Notes under the pieces: generated by a model | Told to the model about the DNA's origin: nothing | Databases searched by the model: none | What the model saw: only the letters and a program-made list of their open reading frames with translations | Program-made: the position numbers and the translations under genes | In this document: in pieces, positions 10,243 through 24,111 of the stretch | Position numbering within the stretch: position 1 is the first letter of the stretch | Layout: each line of letters opens with the position of its first letter | Source: Aegilops tauschii subsp. strangulata | Taxonomy: Eukaryota > Streptophyta > Magnoliopsida > Poales > Poaceae | DNA: 64,000 bases | Assembly (NCBI RefSeq): GCF_002575655.3 | Contig: NC_053037.3 | Span: 317,963,294-318,027,293, forward strand | Direction: 5' to 3'

Positions 10243-13200
10243 GACTGCCTGTAGGAATCCCCCTTCCACACTCCTTGGCCGAAGTCGAGTCTAGTCCTTG
10301 CTAAACTTTTACTAACATGGCTGTGTGGCTTACAGGCCCACGTCGCCATTGGGTGGTATTAGGATCTTTTATTCCTCGTCTATACTCTGGACTCTTATCT
10401 CTCTTCTATTCGGGTTAAAATGAAATTACTAACTCTAACATTAGGATCTCGTGATCATATCCATCCGGAGAGCCCTTATTACAGATGATCGGCTACTGCA
10501 CCAGAAGATTTCGAAGATACTCTAGGATGTTCTCCTGAGACACTTGTGCCTACCGTCCTTGCAAATTCCCTACCGCTGTTATATCCTTATGGATAACTGC
10601 ATACACCTGCCATTCTTACATTCAATCCCATTGATCTTGTTATTACAAGATGCCTCGAACTGCTCTCCGTTGTTCCGAGAATCCTTTGAGCTTACTGCCT
10701 TGCAGTTCTTTGTCACCTGAATACACCTACAAATTAATCCTCACACACCCACCGAGGATTTGTTTCTCCCCAGTTGTTCATGTGTTTCACCAAAGTCTTC
10801 GAATATTTGATCTTTCAAAAATCCTCAACAACCTGTTGTTCTTGAAATTCTTGCTTGCTTGCATTATGGTTAATCCCATAAGTATAGTAATCTTATTGGC
10901 CTCCTTTGTCACTATCATTTTGAGTCCATTGATTCAATAAGTTGCAAATGTTCACAATCATCAGTCGAATCCTAGGATTATTCTTCCGGCTCAGACGTCA
11001 TTTGGATATGAGTTGGTTCTTGACCAACCAATGCCTCGATCGGTTGTGCTTCTAAGTCTATTGAACTAATTCATTTTCGATCAGAACGATTTCTTCTGAT
11101 CCCTTGATTTGGAAATCATAAATTTCTTTGCATTGAGCTTTGAATTAGTCAGTTGTTTCTGTAATCCAATGCCCTTGCATTATTTCCTCCTCTGACTTTG
11201 TGTCAATGCTCACATAAGCTCCATTATGGAACGTCAGATCTTTTGTTGAATTATCATCCGACAGTGTCCTTCATCTATGAAAACCTCGAGAAGTTCTTTT
11301 CCCTGATACATAATACCATTGGTAAATCCTATTATCTGATTTGGCCAACCATGCTCTGCTTTCGAGCTGGTGATAATTACTATTGAAGCTTGTGGTATAT
11401 ATTTCCACGATACCCTGAGGGGTTAAACCTATGCCTTCCTTAATATGTATGAACTCAAAAGTTTTCACGAGTCATACTCTTCTGGTATTTTGCTAGATAA
11501 AATTTCAATACTACAACTTCTTCGAAAATGAGAAGTGAATGAAGGTTATGCATTGGAGAAGTGGGAGTCGACCTTGAACTTTGTGTTCATGCCCATGGAC
11601 ATGATGTAGATCCTATCATAGAAGCTTCTTGTAATAATAACTATTTCCTTGATATGATATCGTCTGGTATCTGTGTATTGATCCTTTGCAATCGTGGTTC
11701 CGACCATATTTTCTCCTTGATTCCATTTCTCAGACAAGTTAAAGCACTTGTCTTTTGTTGATCGATACATCTCCACAACCTTTATTTTGATCTTCCTCGA
11801 GTATTACCCACTGGTATCTCGAGAACTGTGTTGCTTCCTGCGAGTCTTCATCTAGTATTGCTTCTCACCGATTTCAGATTCCCCCAGGTTCTGAGTTATT
11901 AGTCACACGAGAACACCGATAAGTGAATCGATTCCGCACTCCGATTCAATAACTCTAAGTAATTTACGTTGCTTACGAGTTTAATAATCCTTCAAGTCAT
12001 TCCTAGCCTTACCGGCTATAGCATTATCATGCAAACTTTTTTACTGTGCTACCTGGTCCTTCTTCTCGGAGCACAATTTTCGACGATGAGCTGAGCTTAC
12101 GTTGATTTTCCTCATCATATCTTTTCGCCTTGAACAACTAGCTTGATTCCGAGTTTGTGTCATGTCCGTGGTTTCAATAACTTTTCGCTCCATCCTTTCT
12201 TTTGCTTGATGTTGTCGATGAGCGATTATATCTTCATGAAACCTCTCGACAAATTTGTCATGATCATCATCAACATTCCGAGCTCTTCAAGGATATCGAT
12301 TGAATCCATGTTGAGAAATACCATCCTTGCCCTCGATGATTTGTGTTAATCATCGACCACTTTATTGCCTTCCGTTCAACACAAACTTGTTCGTGTTCTG
12401 TGTTATACCTTGGGTTCCTTGCTACCCATCATTTGTTCTTCTTTACCTTGAAGTATTACCATCTTTTATGTCAAGAATGTCGTGAGAATTTCACCACCTC
12501 TTAAGAATTCTTGATTCAAGTGATACTTCTTGCAATATCCGTTCAATTCTTGGTCCCTGTATTGTTGCTAACCGGAATACCAACAAATGAAATGTGCGGT
12601 GTAATTCCAAACTTCTAGCAACCCTATTGCTTGAAGTTAATGGTCGACAGTTCATTCTTAGACCATCGGTTATTGAAACACCATTCCGACATCGTTCCTA
12701 CCTAAGCCCATATCTCGGGTGCACCTTTCAACCAATGTTTAATTGTGTATGTTTTCCTCGAACATACATCATTATATCAATTGATCTGACAAATGTTCAC
12801 ATGATTGTGGTAATCCTCTTTTTGGAAATCTCGAGGAATTGTCGCTGAGTCCATCAGCCACCCCCTCATCCTATCCTTGGTTTAATGATGAACTCTTGTT
12901 TTGGAACTCGCTTCCATGGTTCATTTGCCGAGAATCTTACAATGTCATTCCGTCAATTTGTGTCGCACCTTCTCTTCTCAGGCATCCTAAGTCTGAGGTA
13001 TCCTGACAACAATCAGATCTGAATCTCGGTTAGATATGATGGTTGGAACATATTTCAAAGAGTTATAACATTGGTCTTTATATGACCCGGTAAGGTGATG
13101 TCATGCCTGGCACACCTGGCCGGAGGGCCTATTGTTATAGCTTGCTTTTGGCAAGGTTATCCATTCTTCCATGAGGAAATTGTAAGACTTATTCTATAAG

Positions 13201-14412
13201 TTGTTCCTGATGGATCCTTTGTGTATCCATAGCCTGATCTTTACCTGATGACCATGTCAATGCTATCTCGAAGCATGACAGTGCTACCCCGATCATCAAT
13301 AAGAGCACTTGAAGCACAATGCTAAATTCTCTTTATCAATTATCCAAACACTGTTGTATGGGTAATGTCATGAAATTTCTTCCCCCTTTCCTAAAGGGTT
13401 CTCTACGTTATATCCTGTCATGGATTCATGCTCTGCTTGTCCTTGGGAAGATATACCCCTGAAATATGTGTTTAAACACATTTTCCCTTCCATTGTTCTG
13501 TTTAATCTGATAATCATATTTTCCTTTCCATTGTTTGGCTTAACCTTTCTTGTGATCTATATGATCTAAGCAGTAATATTCTCCTGGTTATGTAAACACC
13601 TCGGTGTACAATTCTGTTGGCAAGACCCTATTACTAATGTTGATGACATTTCGGTACCCACCGATTGACGAGAACTTTGCCTGTTGGTCCGCCTCGTTTC
13701 AACAAGCGGGAAAATGGTTCTCTTCGTCCCTCGCCCTTGGTATCGATGTTGTTGCCGACATAACTGACCGGCTACCCTCTGACATGCCTTGCGTACATGA
13801 TCGTGCAAGACGCCACCGCCCTTCCTACTTTTAACCCACATGGTGGGCCAATAACCCACCATTCCACAGGATCGAAACCTGACTCTCCTATACACCCCCT
13901 GTTCTTAAGGTTGTTCCTCGCAGTTGGCCTCGTATGTGATTCATGAGCCACCTTCCGAGAGATCATCAATTCAGGTATCTGACACAATACTTATTCCCTT
14001 TGCTTTGAACCCCTTTCAGGCCCTGTTTCAGGTATCGAACGATTGCCTGCCCGCTCGAAAACTTCCCATGATACCTCCTTACTTTGCTCTCGATATTTTC
14101 TTAAGTTTCAATTCGAGAGTTACTTCCGCCACCTTCCTCGATGTTATCGACCAGATAGTCGACCTTGCAGATGTCTGTTCTCCCGTAATGCCCACCCTTT
14201 ATTCTTTCGTAAGTACGATGGAGTTCCTGAAGAAAGGATGCCGGCTTCATCATGATGACCTGAAGCAGAGAAATGAAGACATCAATGTATTGGACCGGCC
14301 TCTTCGAGAAGAGCAAGCCAGAATGAGAAGACCCGCTAGATTCGTTACCAAACCTCCCCCCTTTCACTACCTCTTAAATCTCGGGACGAGATTTCTTGTA
14401 GTGGAGGAGAAT
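10243..14412 (+). mobile_element. Element B internal domain, essentially non-coding
   Basis: About 4.2 kb between primer site and 3' LTR. It is AT-rich, pyrimidine-rich on the plus strand and full of stops in all frames. No reverse transcriptase, integrase, protease or zinc-knuckle motif is visible. The longest plus ORF (13924-14484, 186 codons) runs across the 3' LTR boundary; its Arg/Glu-rich end could be a last trace of a polyprotein but I recognise no domain. The 3' end, CTCGGGACGAGATTTC then a purine-rich stretch (14401-14412), is a typical pre-LTR polypurine region. Confidence 0.8.
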
Positions 14413-14771
14413 TGTGATGCCCAGAAATTAAGCTACAGTAATCCCACGTTAATGATGCCACGTCACCACGGCTACTGTTGTTAATCTCGCGCTAGTTCAA
14501 AACCGATTCAAATTCAAATTCAAAATTAAGTCAAACGGGAAAGGTTTTCAAATATTAAAACAAAAATGTTGAGATGTCGCAAATATTCACTAACTATTTG
14601 TCATGTAGAAATCAACATCATTAAAGTTGCTAAAATGCCCCTAGGAATTAAATAGTGGAACAACACCCATATAATGGACCTTTTCTTTTTCAAAAAATTA
14701 CTTAAACTATTCCAAGTGCCTTGAAACTTTTCGTACAACATCACAGTATTGTACATAATTTATGTGACAAG

Positions 14772-14815
<44 letters not shown>

Positions 14816-17800
14816 TGATTTGGTGGACCAATTAAATATAAAACAGTAGCTAGAGCATAATACCTGCAAGATATTAGGAAAAGGGCCAAGTGCATACTGT
14901 GCACTTGAGCCCACAGGCTACAGTACCAGCCCAGCCCACGAGGAGGTCATCCTCAACCTCTTGTTCATGCCTGTCACCGTGGAGGCAGCGCGCCAGTTCG
15001 AACTGCCGATGAGCACGCGTCGATCATCCACGGCCCTTGGAGGGGATAAGGTCTCCCTCGACGCCCCCTCGACCCCTTGCAACCCTAGACAACCTCACGT
15101 TTTCCCTCTTCCGCCCTCTCTATCGATTTCGGTGGCGCCCAAAACACCCACCGCCATGGCCGCCGTCGCCCTCGCGCTCCCTGTCGCCCCCGAGGCCAGC
15201 TAGTCCGTCCAAGACCCCCGCCGTGCTCGGCTACGTCGTCCGCGCCCACCGGACCGAGCCGGGAGCCACCGCTGCGTCACCCACGACGCCATCTTCTTCC
15301 TCTTCCTCGCCGGCGAACCTCGTCGATTCCGGTCGTCACTGCTGCTCCCGTCCCTCGCCGAGCCTTTCTTGTGCTCCCCGGTGAGAACCCGCTCGAAACC
15401 CCTCTCCTCTGGACTTGTTTCGTAGTTTCCTGCTGCTACTACCATCGCCACTGTAGCTCGTTGCCGCCGTTACAATTGATGTCGCCAAGCTCGTCATCGC
15501 CGACGCGGCCGAAGCTCCGGCCACACCCGTGCGCTCCCACGACCGCGACTGGCTGTGCCCGGACACACCTGCGCCCGCGCCCGCTAGGCCCGCTACTTGT
15601 CTGCGCCGGCCCTCACCCTCCCGCTCTCCGCGCTGCTTGCTGCTGCTTTGCTCGCTCGAGCGCCTGCCCACAGCTGCTGCCGCTATCACCGTACCGCATC
15701 ACCGCGGCCACCGCACTCCACCCCGTGCCCGTACGCGCTCGCGCCCACTGTCGTTACTCTGTTGCTCTGCCTGCTACTTCTTCTACTGCCGCCGTCGCTC
15801 ATGCACTGCTGCTGCGCTGCCGCCATTGCTGCTTTGCTCTGCTGCTACGTAGCCGGCCGGCGCGCCACGGGCAGCCCCGACTGCGCCCCCGACTCGCCTC
15901 CCGCCCTTGGCCTCGCGTGGCCGCGCCTGCCTAAGCGTGGCCGAGCCCGTCGTCTCGCGCGGTCGGCCACCACCGCCGCTGCCTGCCGCCCGAGTACCGC
16001 CGGCACCAGCGCCTCTATGCATGCGTGCACAGCCGCGACCAGAGCCGGCTGTGTCACCGCCACATGGGGCCGGCCCTAATTAGTTTAGGGGCTAATCCCC
16101 CTTTTCTTTAAAAAAGAAAAGAAAAGAAAACCCCCTTGAGTATGACTAGTGGGCCCCGCCCTATAAAAGAATTAAAAAAGGGATTACAAAAAAACAATTA
16201 TTTAATTAACTAATTAATTAAGTAATTAGTTAGTAGTTTAATTAAATTAACTTAATTAACTAAAAGGTTAGACTAATCAATCCATGACACTGGGCCGCAC
16301 TACCAGCTTTGACTAGTCAACAGTCAACACTTGACTGTTGACTGCTGAGTTAGCACCCCTCTGGTCCCACATGTCATGGACTCTGGCTAGAGTAGTAATA
16401 CGTGACACAAGTATTCTGCCTTTATTTTGAATTGAAATAATCCAGAAATTCAATAAAACTTTGACAAATCATATAAAATAATCCGTAACTCGGATGAAAA
16501 TACTTTGTACATGAAAGTTGCTCAGAACGACGAGACGAATCCAAATACGTAGCCCGTTCGTCCGCCACACATCCCTAGCATAGCAAACTCTCAACTTTCC
16601 CCCTTCGTTTCATCTGTCGAAAACGCGAAACACCGGGAATACTTTCCCGGATGTTTCCCCCCTTCACCGGTATCACCTACTACCGCGTTAGGGCACACCT
16701 AGCACCGCGCATTGTCATGTCATGCATCGTCATGCTTATGTTTGCTTTATATTTATTGTTTCTTCCCCCCTCTTCTCTCGCTAGACGCCGAGACCGACGC
16801 CGCTGCTACCCAGTACGACTACGGTGTTGATGACCCCTCCTTCTCGGCTAAGCTTTCAGGCAAGCCCCCCCCCTTGATCACCAGATATCGCCTATTCTTC
16901 TCTATACTGCTTGCATTAGTGTAGTGTAGCATGTTACTGCTTTCCGTTAATCCTATTCTGCTGCATAGCCTGTCATTGTTGCTACAATTGTTACCCTTAC
17001 CTGCAATCCTAAATGCTTAGTATAGGATGCTAGTATTCCATCAGTGGCCCTACACTCTTGTCCGTCTGCCATGCTATACTACTGGGCCGTGATCACTTCG
17101 GGAGGTGATCACGGGCATATGATATATACTTTATATTGTTACATTACTTATGATACTGTTCGGAGATGGGGGCTGAAGGGGCAGGTGGCTCCATCCCGGT
17201 AGAGGTGGGCCTAGGTTCCCGACGGCACCCGACTGTTACTTTGTGGCGGAGCGACAGGGCAGGTTGAGACCACCTAGGAGAGAGGTGGGCCTGGCCCTGG
17301 TCGGCATTCGCGGATACTTAACACGCTTAACGAGATCTTGGTATTTGATCTGAGTCTGGCCACTGGCTTATACGCACTAACCAACTACGCGTGCTGACCT
17401 CTCTGTTGTGCCTAGGTAGGGCTGCGACGTGTTGATCTTCCGAGGCCGGGCATGACCCAGGAAAGTGTGTCCGGCCAAATGGGATCGAGCGTGTTGGGTT
17501 ATGTGGTGCACCCCTGCAGGGAAGTTTATCTATTCGAATAGCCGTGATCTTCGGTAACAGGACGACTTGGAGTTGTACCTTGACGTTATGACAACTAGAA
17601 CCGGATACTTAATAAAACATACCCTTCCAAGTGCCAGATATAACCCGGTGATCGCTCTCTAACAGGGCGACGAGGAGGGGATCGCCGGGTAGGTTTATGC
17701 TATGCGATGCTACTTGGTGAACTTACCATCTACTCTCTTCTACATGCTGCAAGATGGAGGTGGCCTGAAGCGTAGTCTTTGACAGGACTAGCTATCCCCC

Positions 17801-18361
17801 TCTTATTCTGGCATTCTGCAGTTCAGTCCACCGATATGGCCCTTTACACATATACCCATACATATGTAGTGTAGCTCCTTGCTTGCGAGTACTTTGGATG
17901 AGTACTCACGGTTGCTTTTCTCCCTCTTCTCCCCCTTTCCCTTCTACCTGGTTGTCGCAACCAGATGCTGGAGCCCAGGAGCCAGACGCCACCGTCGATG
18001 ACGACTCCTACTACACCGAAGGTGCCTACTACTACGTGCAGGCCGCTGACGACGACCAGGAGTAGTTTAGGAGGATCCCAGGCAGGAGGCCTGCGTCTCT
18101 TTCGATCTGTATCCCAGTTTGTGCTAGCCTTCTTAAGGCAAACTTGTTTAACTTATGTCTGTACTCAGATATTGTTGCTTCCGCTGACTCGTCTATGATC
18201 AAGCACTTGTATTCGAGCCCTCGAGGCCCCTGGCTTGTATTATGATGCTTGTATGACTTTTTTATTTTAGAGTTGTGTTGTGATATCTTCCCGTGAGTCC
18301 CTGATCTTGATCGTACACGTTTGCTGTATGATTAGTGTACGATTAAATCGGGGGCGTCACA
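14413..18361 (+). repeat. Element B, 3' LTR (3949 bp)
   Basis: Near-identical to 6113-10226, with the same ends. Visible differences are the longer AT microsatellite at 14776-14812, small indels (for example an extra GCGCCC unit near 15575), and a 199 bp deletion at about 17388 corresponding to 9055-9253. Both coding-like exons are kept (about 16786-16859 and 17967-18065), with the same stop TAG at 18063-18065. High similarity of the two LTRs implies a comparatively recent insertion. Confidence 0.92.
14776..14812. repeat. AT dinucleotide microsatellite in the 3' LTR of B
   Basis: 37 bases of alternating AT. The same place in the 5' LTR (6476-6491) has only 16 bases, so the tract changed length after insertion or during reverse transcription. 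Confidence 0.95.
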
Positions 18362-18366
18362 ATTGC

Positions 18367-18507
18367 CCAAAAAGGAAGCCGAGGACCCAAGGAGGCTATG
18401 TAATCATAAGGAAACCTCGAGACTTGTCAGAAGTAATATGTCTCTGCTGTAATGAAGTAGGGCACTTTGCCAGCGATTGTCCAAATGAGGATATCCGTGT
18501 TAAATAG
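18367..18507 (+). pseudogene. gag: Element C gag relic, 3' part
   Basis: Directly after the second ATTGC the gag reading interrupted at 6113 resumes. It continues a basic linker and ends with one more CX2CX4HX4C knuckle (CLCCNEVGHFASDC) before a stop at 18505-18507. It shows that B landed inside the Cys codon region of a knuckle and that the duplication lets the original reading be traced across the insertion. Confidence 0.8.
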
Positions 18508-19937
18508 TTGAGTCTGTGAGAAATATAGTAGTAGTAGTGGGAACAATTCTTTTATATTGAGGTGTTGAGGCCTGTAATGGAAATGCAGGAGATTGTAATA
18601 CTTTGAGAATCAATAAAGTTAGCATCGTTGGTACTGATTTGGATTTTTTTGAGTTGTTACTCTATGAAGAAAGATTTTGACCATTTTCGAGGATATGAGA
18701 AATATGGTCTATGGAAGAATTTGCACATTTCAAGGGTGGTAGTACCCTGTGAGGACATTTGACCCCTGGAAAAGATAATGATATTCCACGGAGTGGATTT
18801 CGGACAAAATAAGTACGAGTTTTATCTCGATATGTGGGATATCCCAAGAGTATGAAGGGATGAAGTACTATTGGATATAAAGGAGGTATGATGTTGGTAA
18901 TATGGAGCAATTGTAATTCCATGATGAGTCAGAGTAATCACGTCTTAGTTTTGGTACTCGTAGAAGGAAGAGAGACAGTACCATTGGATGGATTTAAGAA
19001 TGCCGGGAAGCTGGATGTTGGAATAATGATCAGTTGCCCCCGAGGATGAGTTCAAGGATTACAAGTGATGAGATGGCCCATAACCCACAGGCCCCAGGAC
19101 CTGCCAAGAAGCAAGCACACTCTTGCTGAAGGAAAAACCCTGGAAGAAGTTACGACTTTAGCAACAGACGATTTTATAGGAGTTACGCAAAACTTGAGAG
19201 TTGTGAAGGAACGATAGATGTTTGTTTGGCTTGCAGAATAAATGGATTTATCCGAACTTAGTTCATCGACAAGAGAAATTCTGCAATGCTTGTGAGGATG
19301 ACCGAGTGTTATAATGCGAGATTCGCTAAACCATATACAAGGTAATGATTTGGGTGCGGGATGAATTGATCACCATACTGACTTACTCTTATTATTCGCC
19401 TTGCTATTTGGGATGGTAAATCTGAGACTTACCCATAGTAGAGAGACGACAATCAAAACCTTGTTTGAACCTTAGAATGGTATGAAAATTTTCCCTTGTA
19501 CAAGGCAGCTGTTGCCAATCGTAGGTCATACGGTGAGGATGAAGCTAGATCCATTTCCTGCAGGATAAACCATAAATTGATGACCACCATGAGATATCGA
19601 TAGTTGTTTAGTATTGGCGCCAGACCCGTCAGCTAAGAAGACCTAGTCACAGGACGACCGTACCAAGATAAAAGGATAGAAGAATTGAGGAAAAAGGTTA
19701 TGCTACTACCAAAAGAGCCAGAGTAGGATTTATCCTGAAGATCTGAGAAGACCGACACTGTCAAGGATAAGGAAGGAATACATGAGTTTTGATGGAACCG
19801 TAAGGACGTTTCTAAGGGTGGTAGCACCCCAGACCCCTATGACGATCAATGGATTTTGAGAAGACCCCAAACCTAACCTATTTCTTTCTAGCCTCTCCGA
19901 ATCTCGAGGACAAGATTCATTTTAAGGGTGGTAGGTT
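18508..19937 (+). mobile_element. Element C internal 3' region, non-coding
   Basis: 1.4 kb between the gag stop and the 3' LTR. No pol domain is recognisable; stops occur in every frame at short spacing. A possible polyadenylation hexamer AATAAA lies near 18612. The end, CTCGAGGACAAGATTC then AAGGGTGGTAGG (about 19901-19935), is the purine-rich tract that primes plus-strand synthesis in gypsy-type elements. Confidence 0.75.
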
Positions 19938-22661
19938 TGTAACATCCCAAAATTCTAAAATTTTGAAATGTTATATTAAATAAATAGTTTTGGTTGATTG
20001 CTTGATTGTGGTGTGGTTGCTTGTGTGAAATTTGAAACTTTTTGGAAAGTTAAATGAGAGGGAATCAAATGACTTTCCCAAACTTTCACTTTGCTTTTAT
20101 GATCTTCATGAATTCAAATTACTTTCATCACAAAACCCTAGAGAGAAGATGACATGACTTCTTCCATTAAATTAAATGAAAAGGGGTTTTGAAAAGATTT
20201 GAATTCCATTTGGAACTATTTCAAATTCGGAAACTTTAAGCAACTCAATGATTTTCATGAGAGGAGATAAAATGACTTCTTCAAATGATAAGAAAGAGAG
20301 TTTGAAGTTCAAAGAATCAAATTTAAGTCCCTTTGGAATTATTTTCAAATTTGGAGTTATTTGGTTTTTATTTCAAATTATTTTTCTCCAAACATAAAAT
20401 ATATGGAAATTAGGGTAAAATGATTCCCTACAATAGAAAAATGGAGAGAAATAAATTTGAGATTATTTTTGGTATTTTAAAATATTTTATTTGGTTTTTA
20501 AATAAACTAGAAGCACTCTTTGCTTTATATAAAATTTTGTGGATTTTATTTGACGCTAGAAAAATGTTCATGTTGTAGAAAATCTTTTTCTGAAAATTTT
20601 GATATATCATATGCCTATAGTATATTTTTATTTTATTTGGTTTATTCTATTTTTATCGTTTGTAAAAAAAATTGTTAAAAAATAGTTCTGGACCGAACTG
20701 GGCTGAAGCCCAACCGGCCCAAGCCACCACCGCCATGGTCCCCAACCCCGAGCCGGACTCACGCCGCATCGCCGCCCCCTCCTCCAAGTCGCGCCCGTCC
20801 CCTGGCCTTTATAAGGCATGACCGCCGCCGCCGCCCCCTCTCTCCTCGTCTGCCACCAACCGCCGCCGCCGCAAGCGCGCCGCATCTCGCCACTGCAACC
20901 ATCAGCGCCGTCGCCGCCGCCGCCCGCGCCTTGCCCCGCCGTCGAGAGGAGCCGCCGCCGCCGAACCCCGTCGACACTAGGCCGAAGCCGCTGCCGCCCG
21001 CCTCGACGCCGGAGCCGTCACCGCTGGAACCGTCCCGATCTGCCGCCCGACCCGCCGGTTTTTTGGGTCCGGTAATAAACCGCCCCGTTCGCCGGTTTTC
21101 TTTTTAGTTTTCGGTTTTTTGTTCGGTTTATTTTTCGGTTCGATCTATTTAGCGATCGTTCGTCCGTTAGGGTTCTGTAGCGAACAGATTCGTTAGATTA
21201 GTTTCTGTTAGCGAGCGTTCGCTCGATAGACTTTTCTGTTTTTCTGTTTATTTACGTCAGGGACCTATCCGTGAATATTTTATTTATAGATTAGCTTCTG
21301 GTTTTCAAACGACCACAACTTTTTTCTCGTTTGTCCAAATCCAACGAAACCAACGCCAATTTCTTCGTTATGATCCCCTCTATCCAGTAAAACAACTTAA
21401 ACATATTTTTGAAAGTTTAAAATTTGGTTTCAAACAGATTTGAATTCAAACTTCTTTTGTTCATAACTCGAGTTTTATAAACCCGATTTAGTTGATTCTT
21501 TTTGCAAATTGAAGCTCTTGATCTAAACTTTCTGATAAGGCCAAATCCACCTAATTTTGGTACTATTAGAAATTGTTTTATGTTGCAAGAGTTAATTGCT
21601 TGTTTTCGAAGTTATCCGAGTTCTTTTCTTCGATTCTTTTGCATGAGTGCTTATGTATGCAATTGCTTGCTTACGATAGATTGATCGGAGTGTGACGAGT
21701 AGAACTATCAGGAGTTATGAGTGCGAATCATCTTCATCAACAGTACAAGGCAAGTTCACACTTTGATCATACTTTTCATACCCAGTTTTTATGCATTAGT
21801 TTCAATCCTCAAACACTGCATGGTTTGGATTTTGACAACATGTGGGTATTGGGAAGTAGTTGATGAGGTAGGAACCTATTGTCTTACATCAAACCCCATG
21901 TATTTTACGTTACGTTTATACTACTTTGCTATGCTTGTAGACGTGGATTGGTTGTGAGATTCATGAAAGATGTGAGAGCTTGTATTTAACTAAGGGAAAC
22001 TTAAGGTGGCTACTTTAATACACATCTGGGTGGATTGGTTGGGGCACCCTGGAGCACCCAGTGGTTTGCCCGGGCACCCTGAGAACCCAGTGTTGTCCAA
22101 GGATTTCCCGCAGTACCCGTGTGATCATCCTATGGCTTGCCACCCAGGCTCAAAGGGATCATAAGATTATTCATGCTAGAAACTTCTGTGTGCCGCCACA
22201 AGCCATTATGGGCTCTGGCATAGTTGAGTATGTTGTGTTACCTCTTTTAGTGGTAGGCTAGCAGATGTAGGGGAAGTAGGTGGTACTGTCTACCCAGAGT
22301 AAAGAGTTAATGCTTCGGAAGGACTGTGTCTCGGTCATCCGTTTCTCAAACATCATGTAGTGCGAGAAATCCAACGGAGGAGATCGAGTCCTGTGGGGAA
22401 AAGTGCGCAAACCTCTGCAGAGTGTACAAACTAATCATGGTTAGCTGTGTCCCCGGTTATGGACATCTTGAGTATCTGGTACTTGAATTATTGATTTGAT
22501 CTAATCACTTTACTTAATGAATTTGTTGGGTTATAATTATTACTTTGGGATTGAGTTGGAGGAACCTTCTCAATATTTCAACAAACTTTGTAGTTAAATA
22601 AAATTTATTCCTTTGTTGTAGGGAAAAACTAGCTTTATGCAAACGATAACCATAGAGCCTC
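19938..22661 (+). repeat. Element C, 3' LTR, part 1
   Basis: Starts TGTAACATCCC and follows 853-3694 closely, including the TATA-like box (20810-20814) and the GC-rich leader. It lacks 131 bp present at 2921-3051 of the 5' copy (junction at 22010, sharing the bases ggc). It is interrupted after GCCTC (22657-22661) by element D and continues at 29928. Confidence 0.92.
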
Positions 22662-24111
22662 TCCTACCTCTTGAGCAATGTGTTGGTTTTCCCTTGAAGA
22701 GGAAAGGGTGATGCAGCAAAGTAGCGTAAGTATTTCCCTCAGTTTTTGAGAACCAAGGTATCAATCCAGTAGGAGGCTACGCGCGAGTCCCTCGCACCTA
22801 CACAAAACAAATAAATCCTCGCAACCAACGCGATAAGGGGTTGTCAATCCCTACACGGTCACTTACGAGAGTGAGATCTGATAGATATGATAGGATAATA
22901 TTTTTGGTATTTTTGTGATAAAGATGCTAAGTAAAATAAAAGCAAACTAAAAAGCAACGAAAATAACTAAGCGTTGGAAGATTAATACTCACACTTCATC
23001 GGAGAGGCAAGTAGACCGACTCCTGCCTGCATCTACTACTATTACTCCACACATCGACCGCTATCCAGCATGCATCTAGAGTATTAAGTTCATAAGAACA
23101 GAGTAACGCCTTAAGCAAGATGACATGATGTAGAGGGATAAATTCATGCAATATGATAAAAAACCCATCTTGTTATCCTCGATGGCAACAATACAATACG
23201 TGCCTTGCTGCCCCTACTGTCACTGGGAAAGGACACCGCAAGATTGAACCCAAAGCTAAGCACTTCTCCCATTGCAAGAAAGATCAATCTAGTAGGCCAA
23301 ACCAAACTGATAATTCGAAGAGACTTGCAAAGATAACCAATAATACATAAAAGAATTCAGAAGATTCAAATATTGTTCATAGATAAACTTGATCATAAAC
23401 CCACAATTCATTGGCCTCAACAAACACACCGCAAAAGAAGATTACATCGACTAGATCTCCATGAGAGAGGGGGAGAACATTGTATTGAGATCCAAAAAGA
23501 GAGAAGAAGCCATCTAGCTACTAACTATGGATCCGAAGGTCTGAGGTAAACTACTCACACTTCATCGGAGAGGCTATGGTGTTGATGTAGAAGCCCTCCG
23601 TGATCGATGCCCCCTCCGGCGGAGCTCCGGAACAGGCCCCAAGATGGGATCTTGTGGGTACAGAAGGTTGCGGCGGTGGAATTAGGTTTTTGGCTCCGTA
23701 TCTGATCGTTTGGGGGTACGTAGGTATATATAGGAGGAAGAAGTACGTCGGTGGAGCAACAGGGGGCCCACGAGGGTGGAGGGCGCGCCCTGGGGGGGGG
23801 GGGGGGTAGGCGTGCCCCCCTACCTCGTGGCTTCCCTGTTGGTTGCTTGATATAGGGTCCAAGTCTCCTGGATCATGTTCGTTCCAAAAATCACGTTCCC
23901 GAAGGTTTCATTCCGTTTGGATTCCGTTTGATATTCTTTTTCTGCGAAACTCTGAAATAGGCAAAAAACAGCAATTCTGGGATGGGCCTCCGGTTAATAG
24001 GTTAGTCCCAAAAATAATATAAAAGTGAATAATAAAGCCCAATAATGTCCAAAACAGAAGATAATATAGCATGGAGCAATAAAAAATTATAGATACGTTG
24101 GAGACGTATCA
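22662..24111 (-). repeat. Element D, 3' LTR (left copy, 1450 bp)
   Basis: Closely matches 28362-29927. It differs by replacement of about 163 bp (28687-28849 in the other copy) with a 22 bp segment at 22987-23008 that duplicates 23553-23574, by a G15 run (23792-23806) and by about 25 bp present next to that run. The copy end (tatca) abuts a polypurine-type motif on the minus strand. Confidence 0.9.

Larger units (their letters stand above)
6113..18361 (+). mobile_element. Element B: long-LTR non-autonomous retrotransposon (LARD-like), complete
   Basis: B begins TGTGACGCCC and ends GGGCGTCACA, with perfect duplication ATTGC. The LTRs are 4114 bp and 3949 bp around a 4186 bp internal domain. 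Long LTRs with an internal domain lacking gag-pol are the hallmark of LARDs such as the Sukkula type described from barley; membership of that named family is only a guess. A tRNA-iMet primer site follows the left LTR. The element is inserted in the gag relic of C. It must have relied on replication proteins from another element. Confidence 0.93.
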
